Positions 36,881 to 46,639 of a DNA stretch of 64,000 bases are shown piece by piece. Origin of the DNA: Leptospira bandrabouensis (GTDB taxonomy: Bacteria; Spirochaetota; Leptospiria; Leptospirales; Leptospiraceae). Both the position numbers and the translations under genes were made by a program. Below the pieces are notes generated by a model. It searched no databases, was not told the origin of the DNA, and saw nothing but the letters and a program-made list of their open reading frames with translations. The DNA lies in NCBI RefSeq assembly GCF_004770905.1, contig NZ_RQHT01000014.1:434001-498000 (forward strand), written 5' to 3'. Each line of letters begins with the position of its first letter. Position 1 is the stretch's first letter.

Positions 36881-39442
36881 TTAGCTGAAACTTTCCTTTA
36901 GTTTCAAGTATTGCGGATTCTCAGGAGCAATGGATCCAAGTCTGGAAAGAATCTTTTTGGCCCGATCTTCATTTTTCTGTAATCGATAACATTCAATCAA
37001 ATTAATAAGATTTCGGATGTGTTTGGGCTCCCTTGCCCGGAGTCTTTCCCCAATTTCGATCGCCTTACTTAGATTTTTTGACTTTCTGTACGCATAACTC
37101 AATTGTAATAATATTTCATTGTCAGTGACAAAATAGGGAAAGATAGATTCCAAAGAAGCAACTGCCGAATCAAATCGTTTTAATAAAAGGGAAATTCTTG
37201 ACTTTTCCCTTAGCAAATTGATTCGAATATCATCCTCAATGTTATCATTCGCTAACATTCGTTCAATGGTTTGATAGGCTTCTTCTGCGTTTCCCGACTC
37301 TAATACCGACTGGAGTTCGGAATATAAAAAATGATCTGAACCTAAAGAGTTTAGCGAATTTGAATTCATTCGTTTAGCAGAACCCATCCATTCCAACCTA
37401 AGAAGAGTTAGATCATCAGAAAAACTTCCAATGGATTGGAGATTATAGACAATCTGTTCCAATTCCCCATTCGAATCATTCACCACTTGCAAAAACTTGG
37501 TTTCGTCTTCGTTCATCACACGGGAACCGTCAGATCCCGTTTCTAAAATTAAATCGTCGCGTCCATCCGAACCTATAAAAAGCACATCTCCTTGTTCTAA
37601 TACAAAAACTCGAACACGCACATGTCCGGCCATTCCTTTGGTTCCAATTTTTCGAAGTTCCAACTCGTCTTCAATAAAAGAGGCAATCCCATCTCTATAC
37701 AATACAGTCCAAGGATGTTCTGCATTGAGATAATACAAAACCCCAGTTTCTTCTTCCACAAGCCCAAGAACAACGGAAACAAGCATAGACCCATCAAAAG
37801 ATTCAAATATAGTTTGGAGTTCGTAAAAACATTCTTTGATCCATCGTTCCGGAGATTTAGACTGGCTTTCCAACAAAAGTTGTGTACGTTTTATAAAAGA
37901 TAAAAATACTACACCTAACACAAGTGCGCCGCCAGCACCTTGGATGGACTTACCCATCGCGTCTCCATTTATAAAAACGAAGTATTTTTTACCGTTAAGA
38001 ATTATATCATCACAAATAATCAGGTCTCCACCGATCTCTTTGGTTTTTCCTTTAAATTCAAATTCTTTTTTTTGTTTAGTATAGGATTGAATTCCAATCA
38101 TTTCTGAGTGAGATTTTTTGGAATCATTCAGTGGATCCAAAAGCAGAGAGGTTAAAAAATAATCTCCATCTTGTTGGACTTTTAATTCCTGAACACGAGT
38201 GAGAGTTTCTTGTAATTCGTTTGTTCTTTCCACAACCTTTCGTTCTAGGTTGGCGTTTAGCTCTTCTACTTGTTTATGAACTCGCAAAAACCGATTAGCC
38301 AATACAACAGCAATTCCTAAAACAAAAAACAAAAATCCAAACCGAGATAAATTCAAGTTTTGGATGGGGATCAAACCCGAAGCACCCAAAATATCCCAAA
38401 TCGCCGTGAACATCAAAAACAGAATACCAACTAACAATCTTTTGGCGTCTTTATTGTTTTTCATCACGGCTCTCGCAGTGATGTAAAACAAAACCACACT
38501 GAATGCTAAAACCGAACCTTGCCAAACTCGCAAAAAAACAATAGAACTGGCACGATTGACAAAAAACTGAAGAATAGCAAGTGTTAAGCTGAAAACAAAA
38601 TAACCTTTTGTGATAATACTGATACGTTTGCGAAAAAAAGTATCAACAAATAACAAAAGCCATGTGGGAGTCAAAAAAACGATAAAATATTCTAATTTTG
38701 TAGTGATAAATGAATCCACATCCCATCGATAGATGGCTTGGGATCTAAAATAGAGATAAGCCGACAAAAATACGGCAAACAAAGCAAAGTAAAGATTGTA
38801 TGTTTCATTACGGCGTTTCCAATAAAACAAACCATGATAAATCCCAACAAAAAAGTATAAAAAAAGCAACATGAAAGTTGCATATTCTTCTTCAACTTTT
38901 TTTAATACCGTATAACGATCAATAGATGAATTAAAATCATTAAAAACATTACAATAGTTTAATTCTTCTCCTGATTCCGAGGCTAAAAGAACTCGGATTT
39001 CATTTTTACCAATCTGTAACAAATTTCGAGAAAGTCTGATAAGAATATTTCTTTTGAATCCATTCCGGACAATATGTCCATTTTCTAATGCACCTCCCTT
39101 GTCGACCAACTCTCCATTTACATACACTTTGTACACATTCGAAATACAAGGTATATGAAAGGAAAAAATATCTGCTTCTGTTTCTTTAAAATCAATTTCA
39201 GACAACAAAAATGGTTTTACCATTGTCACCTGTTGTAACTTCCCATCAGGGAATACTAATTGAGATTTGATAGAAACGAGTGGTAACGTTTCCAAAGGGA
39301 TCCAACCGGGACCCAACGGAAGTTCCGACTCCGACCAACCTTTTTTGACATTCCAGTTCTTTGTCAAATCTACTGGCAAAGCCAAAATTGAAATAGGAAA
39401 TATTAGAAAAAGAAAACAGTATAATCTTAAAGGAAATTTCAT
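36881..39442 (-). CDS. 7TM sensor with SpoIIE/PP2C phosphatase and TPR domains
   Basis: 853-aa membrane signalling protein. It has a signal peptide (ending ILALPVD) and an extracytoplasmic jelly-roll part (about 30-180; FHIPCISNVYKVYVNGELVD) typical of 7TMR-DISM receptors. Seven TM segments follow (about 185-390), then a coiled coil (LNANLERKVVERTNELQETL). The SpoIIE-type PP2C domain spans about 430-670, with metal-binding ICDDI, INGDAMGKS and SFSDDLTLL motifs. C-terminal TPRs follow. Such enzymes usually dephosphorylate anti-sigma antagonists; no partner kinase or STAS protein is in the window. It starts inside the end of the Ppx/GppA gene (ATGA), so the two are coupled. Confidence 0.9.
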   Translation of the reverse strand: MKFPLRLYCFLFLIFPISILALPVDLTKNWNVKKGWSESELPLGPGWIPLETLPLVSIKSQLVFPDGKLQQVTMVKPFLLSEIDFKETEADIFSFHIPCISNVYKVYVNGELVDKGGALENGHIVRNGFKRNILIRLSRNLLQIGKNEIRVLLASESGEELNYCNVFNDFNSSIDRYTVLKKVEEEYATFMLLFLYFFVGIYHGLFYWKRRNETYNLYFALFAVFLSAYLYFRSQAIYRWDVDSFITTKLEYFIVFLTPTWLLLFVDTFFRKRISIITKGYFVFSLTLAILQFFVNRASSIVFLRVWQGSVLAFSVVLFYITARAVMKNNKDAKRLLVGILFLMFTAIWDILGASGLIPIQNLNLSRFGFLFFVLGIAVVLANRFLRVHKQVEELNANLERKVVERTNELQETLTRVQELKVQQDGDYFLTSLLLDPLNDSKKSHSEMIGIQSYTKQKKEFEFKGKTKEIGGDLIICDDIILNGKKYFVFINGDAMGKSIQGAGGALVLGVVFLSFIKRTQLLLESQSKSPERWIKECFYELQTIFESFDGSMLVSVVLGLVEEETGVLYYLNAEHPWTVLYRDGIASFIEDELELRKIGTKGMAGHVRVRVFVLEQGDVLFIGSDGRDDLILETGSDGSRVMNEDETKFLQVVNDSNGELEQIVYNLQSIGSFSDDLTLLRLEWMGSAKRMNSNSLNSLGSDHFLYSELQSVLESGNAEEAYQTIERMLANDNIEDDIRINLLREKSRISLLLKRFDSAVASLESIFPYFVTDNEILLQLSYAYRKSKNLSKAIEIGERLRAREPKHIRNLINLIECYRLQKNEDRAKKILSRLGSIAPENPQYLKLKESFS

Positions 39443-41040
39443 ATAGTAAAGGTTTGAAACTCTAAGGATACACCATAGGTTTCTTCAAAAAGATCTTTTT
39501 TTTCGGCCACAGACCAAATTTCTAAATTGGGATCGGTTCCCTTTTGGTGATACAACCGACAAAGAACTTTTCCTTTTTCATAGATAGCATCCAATCTTTC
39601 AATGATGGATTTTTCCGACCGGTCAAGCCCGTCCCCAATGCGAAGGAAGGCTGCTAATTTTTTCACTAGGAGTTGGTCATCAGGCCTTAGAGCTTTGAAC
39701 TCTTCATGTTTTCCTTTAGGCCCACCCTTTCTATGATAACGAGCGATAAGAGCGATGATTTCTATTTCGGCATTGGAAAAACCCACCATCGCCTCTGAGT
39801 TTTTGATGATATAATAACTATGTTTATGGTAATTATGATGAGAAATACATAGTCCCACTTGGTGCAAATAACAAGCTGTTTCTAAATAATCTCTTTCTAA
39901 ATTGCCAAGTCCATGTAAATCCTTCAAATCATCAAACATCTGCAAGGTGGTCTTAACTACGGACGCCGCATGTTTTTTTCCAGCAGGATAAAGATTGGCA
40001 ACGGTTTTGATGGCTTTTTCACGAATATTATCTAGAGGCGGTAAAGAAGAATCTTTCTGTCGAAACCAAGATTCGATTGTATCATAAACAATTCCTTCTC
40101 TAAGGGCAAACTCACTCACAGTAAATGAAGGGGCTTTGATCCTTTGTAATACTTCATCCAAAACCAAAACTCCACCAACAATGATATCCCCTCTTTTGGC
40201 ATCAAGGCCTGGAATTTTAAGACGTTTTTTCAAACTATCCGCATCTAAAATCTGTTTTCGTACATCCTTAAACTGATCGATTGAAATTTCTGTTCCGTTC
40301 AATCTGTCCCTTTTTTCCATCTTTTTTTCCAAAACGATGGAGGTCACAGAAGTGATCGTCCCTGAACTTCCCACAACCATAAAGGGTTTCCAAGTTTCGA
40401 TCTGAGGTAAAAAAGCAGATAACACCGATTCAATATGAATCCTACATTTTTGAACGTCGGTGGCACTTAGTGGATCTTTTTTTAAATACTTTTCTGTTAA
40501 CCGGATGGCTCCCAGTTTCAAACTAGTGGAAAAAAGGATCTCTCCCTTTTCTCCCACAAGAAGTTCTGTACTCCCTCCTCCAATGTCGATGAGTAGGATT
40601 CTTTTGTCATAAACCGGTAGGCCTTGCAAAATCCCTAAATAAATAAGGCGCGCCTCTTCATTTCCTGAGACCACTTGGATTTGGATTCCCGTTTCCTTTT
40701 CGGCTCGGTCAAGAAATACCTGGCGATTCTCTGCTTCGCGGAGAGCACTGGTGGCAACAGCTCGGATTTCCGCTTTGTAACTATCGGCAAGGCTACGAAA
40801 TCGTTTGAGGCAAGCAAGTCCTCGGTCCATCGCCTCGTCTGTTATGACCGCATAATCACTGCTACCGCTCCCAAGTCTCACCGATTCTTTTTCTTTGGTT
40901 AGGTATTCGAGTGTACCATCCGGTCTTAGTTTCACGACAACGATATGGAAGGAATTGGTGCCCAAATCAATGGCAGCAAGGATCTTTTCCGTGCGAAATG
41001 CCTGGTTTGGTTTTCTTAAGATTTGTGAGAAAGGAAGCAT
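39439..41040 (-). CDS. Exopolyphosphatase / guanosine pentaphosphatase (Ppx/GppA)
   Basis: Hydrolyses inorganic polyphosphate and/or pppGpp. The ASKHA ATPase core has AAIDLGTNSFHIVVV, RAVATSALREAENR, LLIDIGGGSTELLVG and VGSSGTITS. The C-terminal HD-like helical domain has ETACYLHQVGLCISHHNYHK and FLRIGDGLDRS. Start set at ATG 41040 (MLPFSQIL, 533 aa); a TTG at 41085 adds 15 residues. Divergent from mreB (144 bases). It is cotranscribed with the SpoIIE phosphatase downstream. Confidence 0.93.
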   Translation of the reverse strand: MLPFSQILRKPNQAFRTEKILAAIDLGTNSFHIVVVKLRPDGTLEYLTKEKESVRLGSGSSDYAVITDEAMDRGLACLKRFRSLADSYKAEIRAVATSALREAENRQVFLDRAEKETGIQIQVVSGNEEARLIYLGILQGLPVYDKRILLIDIGGGSTELLVGEKGEILFSTSLKLGAIRLTEKYLKKDPLSATDVQKCRIHIESVLSAFLPQIETWKPFMVVGSSGTITSVTSIVLEKKMEKRDRLNGTEISIDQFKDVRKQILDADSLKKRLKIPGLDAKRGDIIVGGVLVLDEVLQRIKAPSFTVSEFALREGIVYDTIESWFRQKDSSLPPLDNIREKAIKTVANLYPAGKKHAASVVKTTLQMFDDLKDLHGLGNLERDYLETACYLHQVGLCISHHNYHKHSYYIIKNSEAMVGFSNAEIEIIALIARYHRKGGPKGKHEEFKALRPDDQLLVKKLAAFLRIGDGLDRSEKSIIERLDAIYEKGKVLCRLYHQKGTDPNLEIWSVAEKKDLFEETYGVSLEFQTFTI

Positions 41041-41184
41041 TTTGTATCTTACTAGCCTATCGAAAATTTTTACGGTTGAAAGCAAAAACCAGCCGAAAAT
41101 TATGGGGAACGGGTAGAATTCTATTGTTTTGGTGTGAACCCACCGTAAATTCCCCCTTTCGTACTTCTTTCACCAGGATCTGAT

Positions 41185-42207
41185 ATGATATTTGATAACC
41201 TTTATGGACTTTTCTCGAACGATATGGGAATCGATTTGGGAACCGCGAACACCCTCGTGCATGTGAAAGGACAAGGGATTGTCTTATCAGAACCGTCGGT
41301 CGTGGCAGTCCAGGCCTCTACTGGTCGAGTCCTTGCAGTGGGACAAGAAGCAAAACGAATGCTAGGAAGAACTCCTGGTGACATCGTTGCCATCCGCCCC
41401 ATGAAAGACGGGGTGATCGCCGACTTCGAAACTGTGGAAAAGATGATTCGTTACTTCATCGCTAAAGTTCACAACCGCACTACATTTGTAAAACCGCGCA
41501 TCGTCATCGGAGTTCCTTCTGGAATTACCGAAGTAGAAAGACGTGCCGTACGTGAGTCCGCTGAACAAGCCGGAGCTCGCGAAATCTTCCTCATCGAAGA
41601 AGCACTTGCTGCTGCCATCGGTGCCAACATCCCGATCCATGAACCAGCAGGGAACATGATTGTAGATATCGGCGGGGGAACCACAGAAATCGCTGTGATC
41701 TCTCTGGGTGGTATGGTAATTGCCGAATCCATCCGAACAGGTGGGGACGAATTTGATGAAGCCATTGTGAAATACCTCCGTAACCAATACAACCTAGTCG
41801 TCGGGGAAAGAACGGCAGAGGATATCAAACTCACAATCGGAAACGCCTTCGCTGACAAACGTGTGGACACTATGGAAGTCAAAGGTCGTGATGCCATCTC
41901 TGGTCTCCCACGTACCCTCGAACTTGATTCTAACGAAATCCGTAAAGCCCTCAAAGAACCAACAGACGAAATCCTAGACGGAATCAAATCCGTATTGGAA
42001 AGAACTCCTCCAGAACTTGCCGCCGACATCGTAGAACGAGGAATCGTTCTCACAGGTGGTGGTTGCCTCCTTCGTGGTCTCGAACACTACCTCACCAAAG
42101 AAACTGGAGTTCCTGTCTTCCGTGCCGAAAACCCACTGACTTGTGTGGTGCTTGGAACGGGTCGTTACTTGGATGAATTGAAATATATCAAACCAGGGAT
42201 AAGATAA
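41185..42207 (+). CDS. mreB: Rod-shape actin homologue MreB
   Basis: 340-aa actin-fold protein that guides lateral wall synthesis. Phosphate 1 loop [29 protein letters not shown], phosphate 2 [19 protein letters not shown] and the adenosine motif [16 protein letters not shown] are all present. AGGATCTGAT precedes the ATG. Codon use is richer in G/C than its neighbours, as expected for a highly expressed gene. No mreC/mreD follows; the gene is followed by repeats and a strong terminator. Confidence 0.97.
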   Translation: MIFDNLYGLFSNDMGIDLGTANTLVHVKGQGIVLSEPSVVAVQASTGRVLAVGQEAKRMLGRTPGDIVAIRPMKDGVIADFETVEKMIRYFIAKVHNRTTFVKPRIVIGVPSGITEVERRAVRESAEQAGAREIFLIEEALAAAIGANIPIHEPAGNMIVDIGGGTTEIAVISLGGMVIAESIRTGGDEFDEAIVKYLRNQYNLVVGERTAEDIKLTIGNAFADKRVDTMEVKGRDAISGLPRTLELDSNEIRKALKEPTDEILDGIKSVLERTPPELAADIVERGIVLTGGGCLLRGLEHYLTKETGVPVFRAENPLTCVVLGTGRYLDELKYIKPGIR

Positions 42208-42220
42208 GGAGTAGTTCGCA

Positions 42221-42338
42221 TTTCGATACGGCCTTCGGCCTACTCAATGCTCCGCTTTTAGGGTCGTCATCGTTTCGGTCGTTGAGTAGTCAATCGATGA
42301 TGCCGAGGTCGTTGAGTAGCGAAGCGTATCGAAACGAC
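42221..42338. repeat. REPIN-like inverted pair, copy 1
   Basis: The left arm TTTCGATACGGCCTTCGGCC (then TACTCAA) and the right arm 42304-42338 (containing GTTGAGTAGCGAAGCGTATC) are imperfect inverted repeats around a spacer of about 55 bases. Each arm also holds its own small hairpin. The same arms recur at 42546-42679. Confidence 0.8.
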
Positions 42339-42370
42339 AAGTATTAAAATCATTTTATATAAAACCCAAA

Positions 42371-42399
42371 GGGAACCAAGCGATGGTTCCTTTTTTTTT
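42371..42399 (+). terminator. Rho-independent terminator downstream of mreB
   Basis: GGAACCA-AGCGA-TGGTTCC stem-loop followed by nine T. It is 160 bases past the mreB stop, with a REPIN-like element between. Confidence 0.9.
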
Positions 42400-42475
42400 G
42401 GGCGCACATTTCCGGCTCTCCGCTCCAATCTTTGCGTGCGCAAAGGATTTCCGCTTCGATCCGGGGCGCAGGGGG
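42400..42475 (-). repeat. Family A structured repeat, copy 4 (reverse, short)
   Basis: On the minus strand: GCGGAAATCC, hairpin CTTTGCG-CA-CGCAAAG, then GATTGGAGCGGAGAGCC. It has the same core as the other copies with another hairpin sequence, but the region distal to the core is shorter. It directly abuts the T-run of the mreB terminator. Confidence 0.75.
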
Positions 42476-42545
42476 ATTGGTTTAGATTCAATAATATAGA
42501 ACCAGAATCATTACTTTTTACCTTGTTAGGTATTGGGATTCCGCC

Positions 42546-42679
42546 TTTCGATACGGCCTTCGGCCTACTCAAGGCTCCACCTTTTTTTTCATCTGTTATC
42601 TGTTATTCGGTGTTCGGCATTGGGTGAAGGTCGGTTGTCGTCGTCGAGGTCGTTGAGTAGCGAAGCGTATCGAAACGAC
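42546..42679. repeat. REPIN-like inverted pair, copy 2
   Basis: Arms nearly identical to copy 1 (right arm 42645-42679 identical over 35 bases to 42304-42338) but with an unrelated spacer of about 70 bases. It ends 31 bases before the GIY-YIG nuclease start. Confidence 0.8.
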
Positions 42680-42710
42680 GAGACGACCAAACCCTAGGAA
42701 TGAAAATCAT

Positions 42711-42995
42711 ATGAGTTATATGTATATTTTAATTTGTGCTGATGGGTCGTATTACACTGGTAGTACGAAATATCTAGAGAAGAGACTCAAACAACATCAA
42801 AGTGGCAAAGGAGCCAATTTCACAAAGAAACGATTACCAGTTAAGTTACTCTATTACGAAGAATACAAAAGAATCGATCATGCTTTTTACCGAGAGAAAC
42901 AAATACAAGGTTGGTCTAGGAAAAAAAAAGAGGCTTTGATGCGTCAGGACTTCGATGGACTTAAGATTTTGGATAAAAAGAAATCAACAATTTAA
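42711..42995 (+). CDS. Small GIY-YIG nuclease
   Basis: 94-aa protein consisting of one GIY-YIG domain of the UvrC/YhbQ type. [20 protein letters not shown] gives the two Tyr motifs (YIL and YTG), followed by the helix with [17 protein letters not shown] (conserved Arg), ALYREK-like [20 protein letters not shown] and the catalytic Glu there. No other domain. It sits between a REPIN-like element (31 bases upstream) and a family A repeat (15 bases downstream), so it may be linked to repeat spread. Function inferred. Confidence 0.9.
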   Translation: MSYMYILICADGSYYTGSTKYLEKRLKQHQSGKGANFTKKRLPVKLLYYEEYKRIDHAFYREKQIQGWSRKKKEALMRQDFDGLKILDKKKSTI

Positions 42996-43010
42996 AGGAC
43001 ATTAAGTTTT

Positions 43011-43125
43011 CCCCGCACCAGGGATTGCAGTGGAAATCCTTTTCACGTCAGTGAAAAGATTGGAACGGAAAGCCCGGTCGCCTAAAACAAAAATTCCAGA
43101 TCATACTAACGATTGCGAGGTGCCG
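43011..43125 (+). repeat. Family A structured repeat, copy 2
   Basis: GTGGAAATC, perfect hairpin CTTTTCAC-GTCA-GTGAAAAG, then GATTGGAACGGAAAGCCCGG. End arms are GCACC (43015-43019) and GGTGC (43119-43123), where copies 1 and 3 have GCGCC and GGCGC. The base pair changes on both sides together. Confidence 0.8.
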
Positions 43126-43385
43126 CTAAATCGATTAGGAAGTCGACAAGGACTCACTCCAGAAACCTCACTCCCCTTTTCAAAAAGGAACGGGAAATCA
43201 AATCTCCGACTTGTTTATGTTTGGTTCCCAAGTTGGATCGATGCCATAATTTTTCCTTCGCCTAAAAAAATAGAGTCGCTTTCAGACTCATTCAATTCCC
43301 ATGATCGACATTGTGTCGCGATTTTCTGTACACCCACCTTTTTGTATGGGGAACGAAGTCGCAATAAGGCTTTTATTCATCTGCT

Positions 43386-45665
43386 ATGCGGTCAAAAACT
43401 ACTACACCAACTCTAAAACAAATCATCTCCAGTACTGATTTATTCTTAAACCTCTCCACGGAAACAAAAGAACACTTGGAGCGATCGTTCCATAAAGTAA
43501 AATTTGTTAAGAACAAAGTTGTAATCAAACAAGGGGAACCTGGACATGCACTCTATCTTGTGGCGACAGGTAGTTTCAGTGTTTACGCGACAAATGACGG
43601 AAAAAAGCAGAAATTAGGTGAGGTGAAACCAGGCAGTTGTTTCGGAGAAGGAGCCCTTGTGACGGACGAACCGCGAAATGCTACAGTTGTCTGCGACCAA
43701 TCTGGCATCGTTTACCGGATTGATCGAAATGAATTCAATAAAGCCTTTAAGGATCGTTCGGAGGAGCTGAAAGCATTTGTCAGGCTTATTAGCCGAAGGT
43801 CGCGTGCCCTTCATAGAAGTGTGTTTCGTCCAGAACCTCGGCGTATCAAAGAACTCATTTCTTCAGTACCAATGTTCCAAGGTGTGGGAGCAAAACTCAT
43901 CTCTGAGTTGGAACACCAGATGGAATGGATCTTTCTGCCAGGTGGCGAAACTCTGATGCGGCAAGGTGACAAAGCCGACGGAATGTATGTGGTCGTTAAC
44001 GGCAGTTTGGTGTATGAAGTGAGAAATGACCAAGGCCTAGTGGTATCAACAGGAACTTTTTCTAAAGGTGATATCATTGGTGAGATGGCACTTTTAACAG
44101 GGGAACCGAGGACCGCCACTGTAGTGGCAACTCTTTCCTGTGAGATTGTAAAAATCAGCACTGTCGCATTCGAAACCGTGTTTTCCAAACATCCGCCAAG
44201 TATGCTTGCGATCACCAAACTCATTGCAGATCGTTTTACCAAGGATCGAATGGGAAAAAGAACGATCAAAAAAACAAGAAGCATCATTACTCTTTTTCCA
44301 CTCCAGAAAGATCTTTCGGTTCGCGAATTTGCCCATAACCTTGCCGGCGCTCTAAAAAAAATCGGACGGACGACCATAGTTGAGAGCAAAGACTTAAAAA
44401 AAAATAAGGGAGACCGCGAACACGCAGTATCAGACATCCTCGAATCACTATATCATTTGCAGGACTCCCACGACTTCCTGATCCTATGCCCCGATTTTGA
44501 AGACAAACTCTGGACAGAAACAATTCTCCATCATACAAACCGTATTTTACTGTTAAGCGATGCTAAAAAAGCAGATGTGCTTTCTCCAGAAGAAATCCGT
44601 TTTCTTGGAGATGCGGAAGAAACCTTTGGCCCCATACGAGAGCTCGTTCTACTCTACTCTGATGCAAACGCAAAACCACAAAATACTTCTAACCTAACTC
44701 GAGTTAGGAAAATAGATGTCGTCAGACATATCCGTACTTATAGTCAACATGGATTTGAAAGTCTAACCCGTTTCATCACTGGTCGGTCCATCGGACTTGC
44801 TCTTGGAGGAGGAGGCGCGAAAGGTTTTGCCCATATTGGGCTTATCAAAGCCATGCAAGAAGAAAACATTCCCATCGACATGATCGGTGGAACAAGTGCC
44901 GGTGCCCTTATGGCTAGCATCTATGCTATGGGAAACGATGCACCTAATTTGGAACGTATCGCCAAGGCACTCATGAGCGACAAAAAGACGTTAAACGATT
45001 ATACCGTTCCCGTTGTATCACTCATTCGTGGTAAAAAATTCAATACTGTGATTAAAAGTTTTGTCGGTGAAACAATGATCGAAGACCTCTGGCTTCCTTA
45101 TTTTGCCGTCGCTACAAGCCTTACAAAAGCACAAAAAGTGATTATAGATCGAGGTCCTGTATGGAAAGCACTCCGTGCCTCCGCCTCGATACCAGGAATC
45201 CTACCTCCTTTCTTTGAGAAGGGTGAACTGTTAGTCGACGGTGCCATGTTGGATAATATTCCAGGTGCTGTGATGCGAGAAAAAGGAGCCGATTTTGTGA
45301 TATCCGTGGCACTTGCCTCAGACGGGGATTCCGCAGCTGATGAACGATTTGGCAGTATTTATCCCAAAAATAATTCGGGAGCATTACCATCCGCTCTTCG
45401 TTTGTTTTTCAAACGGATATTCAGTAAAGCCCAGAATCTAAAAGAAGCACCGAACCTTCTAAGCCTTCTCATGCGTGCGACCTTCGTTGCTTCGGATGCA
45501 GCAATGGCACAAGCAAAAGCTGAATCTGATATATTTGCCGAGTTGCCAGTCGAACAATATGGACTGTTTGATTGGAAAAAGTTCTACGAACTGGTTGAAA
45601 TAGGATATCGTTATGGCAAAACACATGCGAAAACTTGGAAAAAACAACTCAAACTTCGAGAATGA
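43386..45665 (+). CDS. Patatin-like phospholipase with two cyclic-nucleotide-binding domains (NTE-like)
   Basis: 759-aa protein. Two cNMP-binding folds lie at about 20-135 (KQGEPGHALYLVATGSF, GSCFGEGALVTDEPRNATV) and 160-275 (RQGDKADGMYVVVNGSL, GDIIGEMALLTGEPRTATV). A Rossmann-like linker (about 290-450) follows, then the patatin domain. That domain has the oxyanion loop GLALGGGGAKGFAHIG, nucleophile Ser504 in GGTSAGALMAS and the dyad Asp618 in VDGAMLDNIPG. The architecture is that of neuropathy target esterase, a lysophospholipase. It has no N-terminal TM, so it is probably cytosolic or peripheral. The arginine of the classic cAMP pocket is present in both (PRNAT, PRTAT), so nucleotide binding is plausible. 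Confidence 0.93.
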   Translation: MRSKTTTPTLKQIISSTDLFLNLSTETKEHLERSFHKVKFVKNKVVIKQGEPGHALYLVATGSFSVYATNDGKKQKLGEVKPGSCFGEGALVTDEPRNATVVCDQSGIVYRIDRNEFNKAFKDRSEELKAFVRLISRRSRALHRSVFRPEPRRIKELISSVPMFQGVGAKLISELEHQMEWIFLPGGETLMRQGDKADGMYVVVNGSLVYEVRNDQGLVVSTGTFSKGDIIGEMALLTGEPRTATVVATLSCEIVKISTVAFETVFSKHPPSMLAITKLIADRFTKDRMGKRTIKKTRSIITLFPLQKDLSVREFAHNLAGALKKIGRTTIVESKDLKKNKGDREHAVSDILESLYHLQDSHDFLILCPDFEDKLWTETILHHTNRILLLSDAKKADVLSPEEIRFLGDAEETFGPIRELVLLYSDANAKPQNTSNLTRVRKIDVVRHIRTYSQHGFESLTRFITGRSIGLALGGGGAKGFAHIGLIKAMQEENIPIDMIGGTSAGALMASIYAMGNDAPNLERIAKALMSDKKTLNDYTVPVVSLIRGKKFNTVIKSFVGETMIEDLWLPYFAVATSLTKAQKVIIDRGPVWKALRASASIPGILPPFFEKGELLVDGAMLDNIPGAVMREKGADFVISVALASDGDSAADERFGSIYPKNNSGALPSALRLFFKRIFSKAQNLKEAPNLLSLLMRATFVASDAAMAQAKAESDIFAELPVEQYGLFDWKKFYELVEIGYRYGKTHAKTWKKQLKLRE

Positions 45666-45884
45666 CGAGTTAATAATAAGTCTACTTGCGAAAGATTTTT
45701 TTCCTTAACCTTGAGTGGTTCCTGGATCACAGCAGTGAATATTATAAATTTTGAATCAAAGAATTTAAAATTACACTCGCCTACGAGGACACATCCTACT
45801 TAACATAGACAATCTGTCAATTTGGTAGGGAATGTTACAATGATGAGTAGCTTACACCCATCAATTTCTAAAGGAGCTATCTAA

Positions 45885-46538
45885 ATGTTTCAATCTATCA
45901 TTTTATCTTTAGCACTCCCACTTCTTATAGGTTTACTCTACTTTGAAAAAAAAGAATCCGTAAAAGGCCTATTAAGTGTAAAACCACTTTTATCATCCCT
46001 TTTTGTTGTATTAGCGTTTTTGCAAATACAGGAAAATTCTACTTACAATCATCTTATACTAACTGGTTTGATTTTAAGTTTAGTAGGAGATATTTGCCTG
46101 ATTTTTTTCTTCCATAAAAAAGTTTTTACAGCTGGTCTTGTCGCCTTTCTTGCTGGTCATGTCATGTATACAATGGCATTTTCTGGCTTGGGTGAGGTGG
46201 GAGAGCTGATGATCACTGTGGGAGTTATCTTTATCCTCATCAGTATCATCATTTTTATGCGACTAAATTCCCATCTTGGTAATATGAAAGGACCAATTTT
46301 AGCCTATATCATTTTTATTACAGCAATGGTTGTCGGTGCCGGTTCCCTTTGGAATCATTCAGCACTCGACATTACAGGTCGTAGTCTAGTGTTAGTTGGC
46401 GGAATTTTATTTTATGCGTCCGATATATTTGTAGCACGCCACCGTTTTGTTCAAAAAGAATTTCTGAATCGTGCCATTGGACTACCTCTGTATTACACAG
46501 CACAATTTATGATCGCATTTTCAACAGGATATCTTTGA
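45885..46538 (+). CDS. YhhN/TMEM86-family membrane protein (lysoplasmalogenase-like)
   Basis: 217-aa inner-membrane protein with seven to eight hydrophobic segments, length normal for YhhN. Conserved polar residues sit inside the membrane: LSLVGDICLIFF, LAGHVMYTMAF and ILFYASDIFVARHRF (two Asp and one His that would form the hydrolase site). The family hydrolyses the vinyl-ether bond of lysoplasmalogens in animals; the bacterial substrate is unknown. AAAGGAG ribosome site. Its neighbour is the phospholipase gene, so lipid remodelling is a shared theme. Confidence 0.88.
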   Translation: MFQSIILSLALPLLIGLLYFEKKESVKGLLSVKPLLSSLFVVLAFLQIQENSTYNHLILTGLILSLVGDICLIFFFHKKVFTAGLVAFLAGHVMYTMAFSGLGEVGELMITVGVIFILISIIIFMRLNSHLGNMKGPILAYIIFITAMVVGAGSLWNHSALDITGRSLVLVGGILFYASDIFVARHRFVQKEFLNRAIGLPLYYTAQFMIAFSTGYL

Positions 46539-46639
46539 TATCTTATTAAATTAAACATGAAATATCTAGTTCCAATTGGAAAGGCAGAAAATTCCAATTT
46601 GGAAATTACCAATGGTGATTCTTGTTTGTCTGAGTTGCC

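Noticed and set aside
40635..40902. Opposite-strand open frames inside ppx/gppA and mreB
   Set aside because: Shadow frames of strongly coding genes; no independent support.
43030..43416. 128-codon frame before the NTE-like gene
   Set aside because: Starts inside the family A repeat and runs into the start of the NTE-like gene; its residues show no protein-like pattern.
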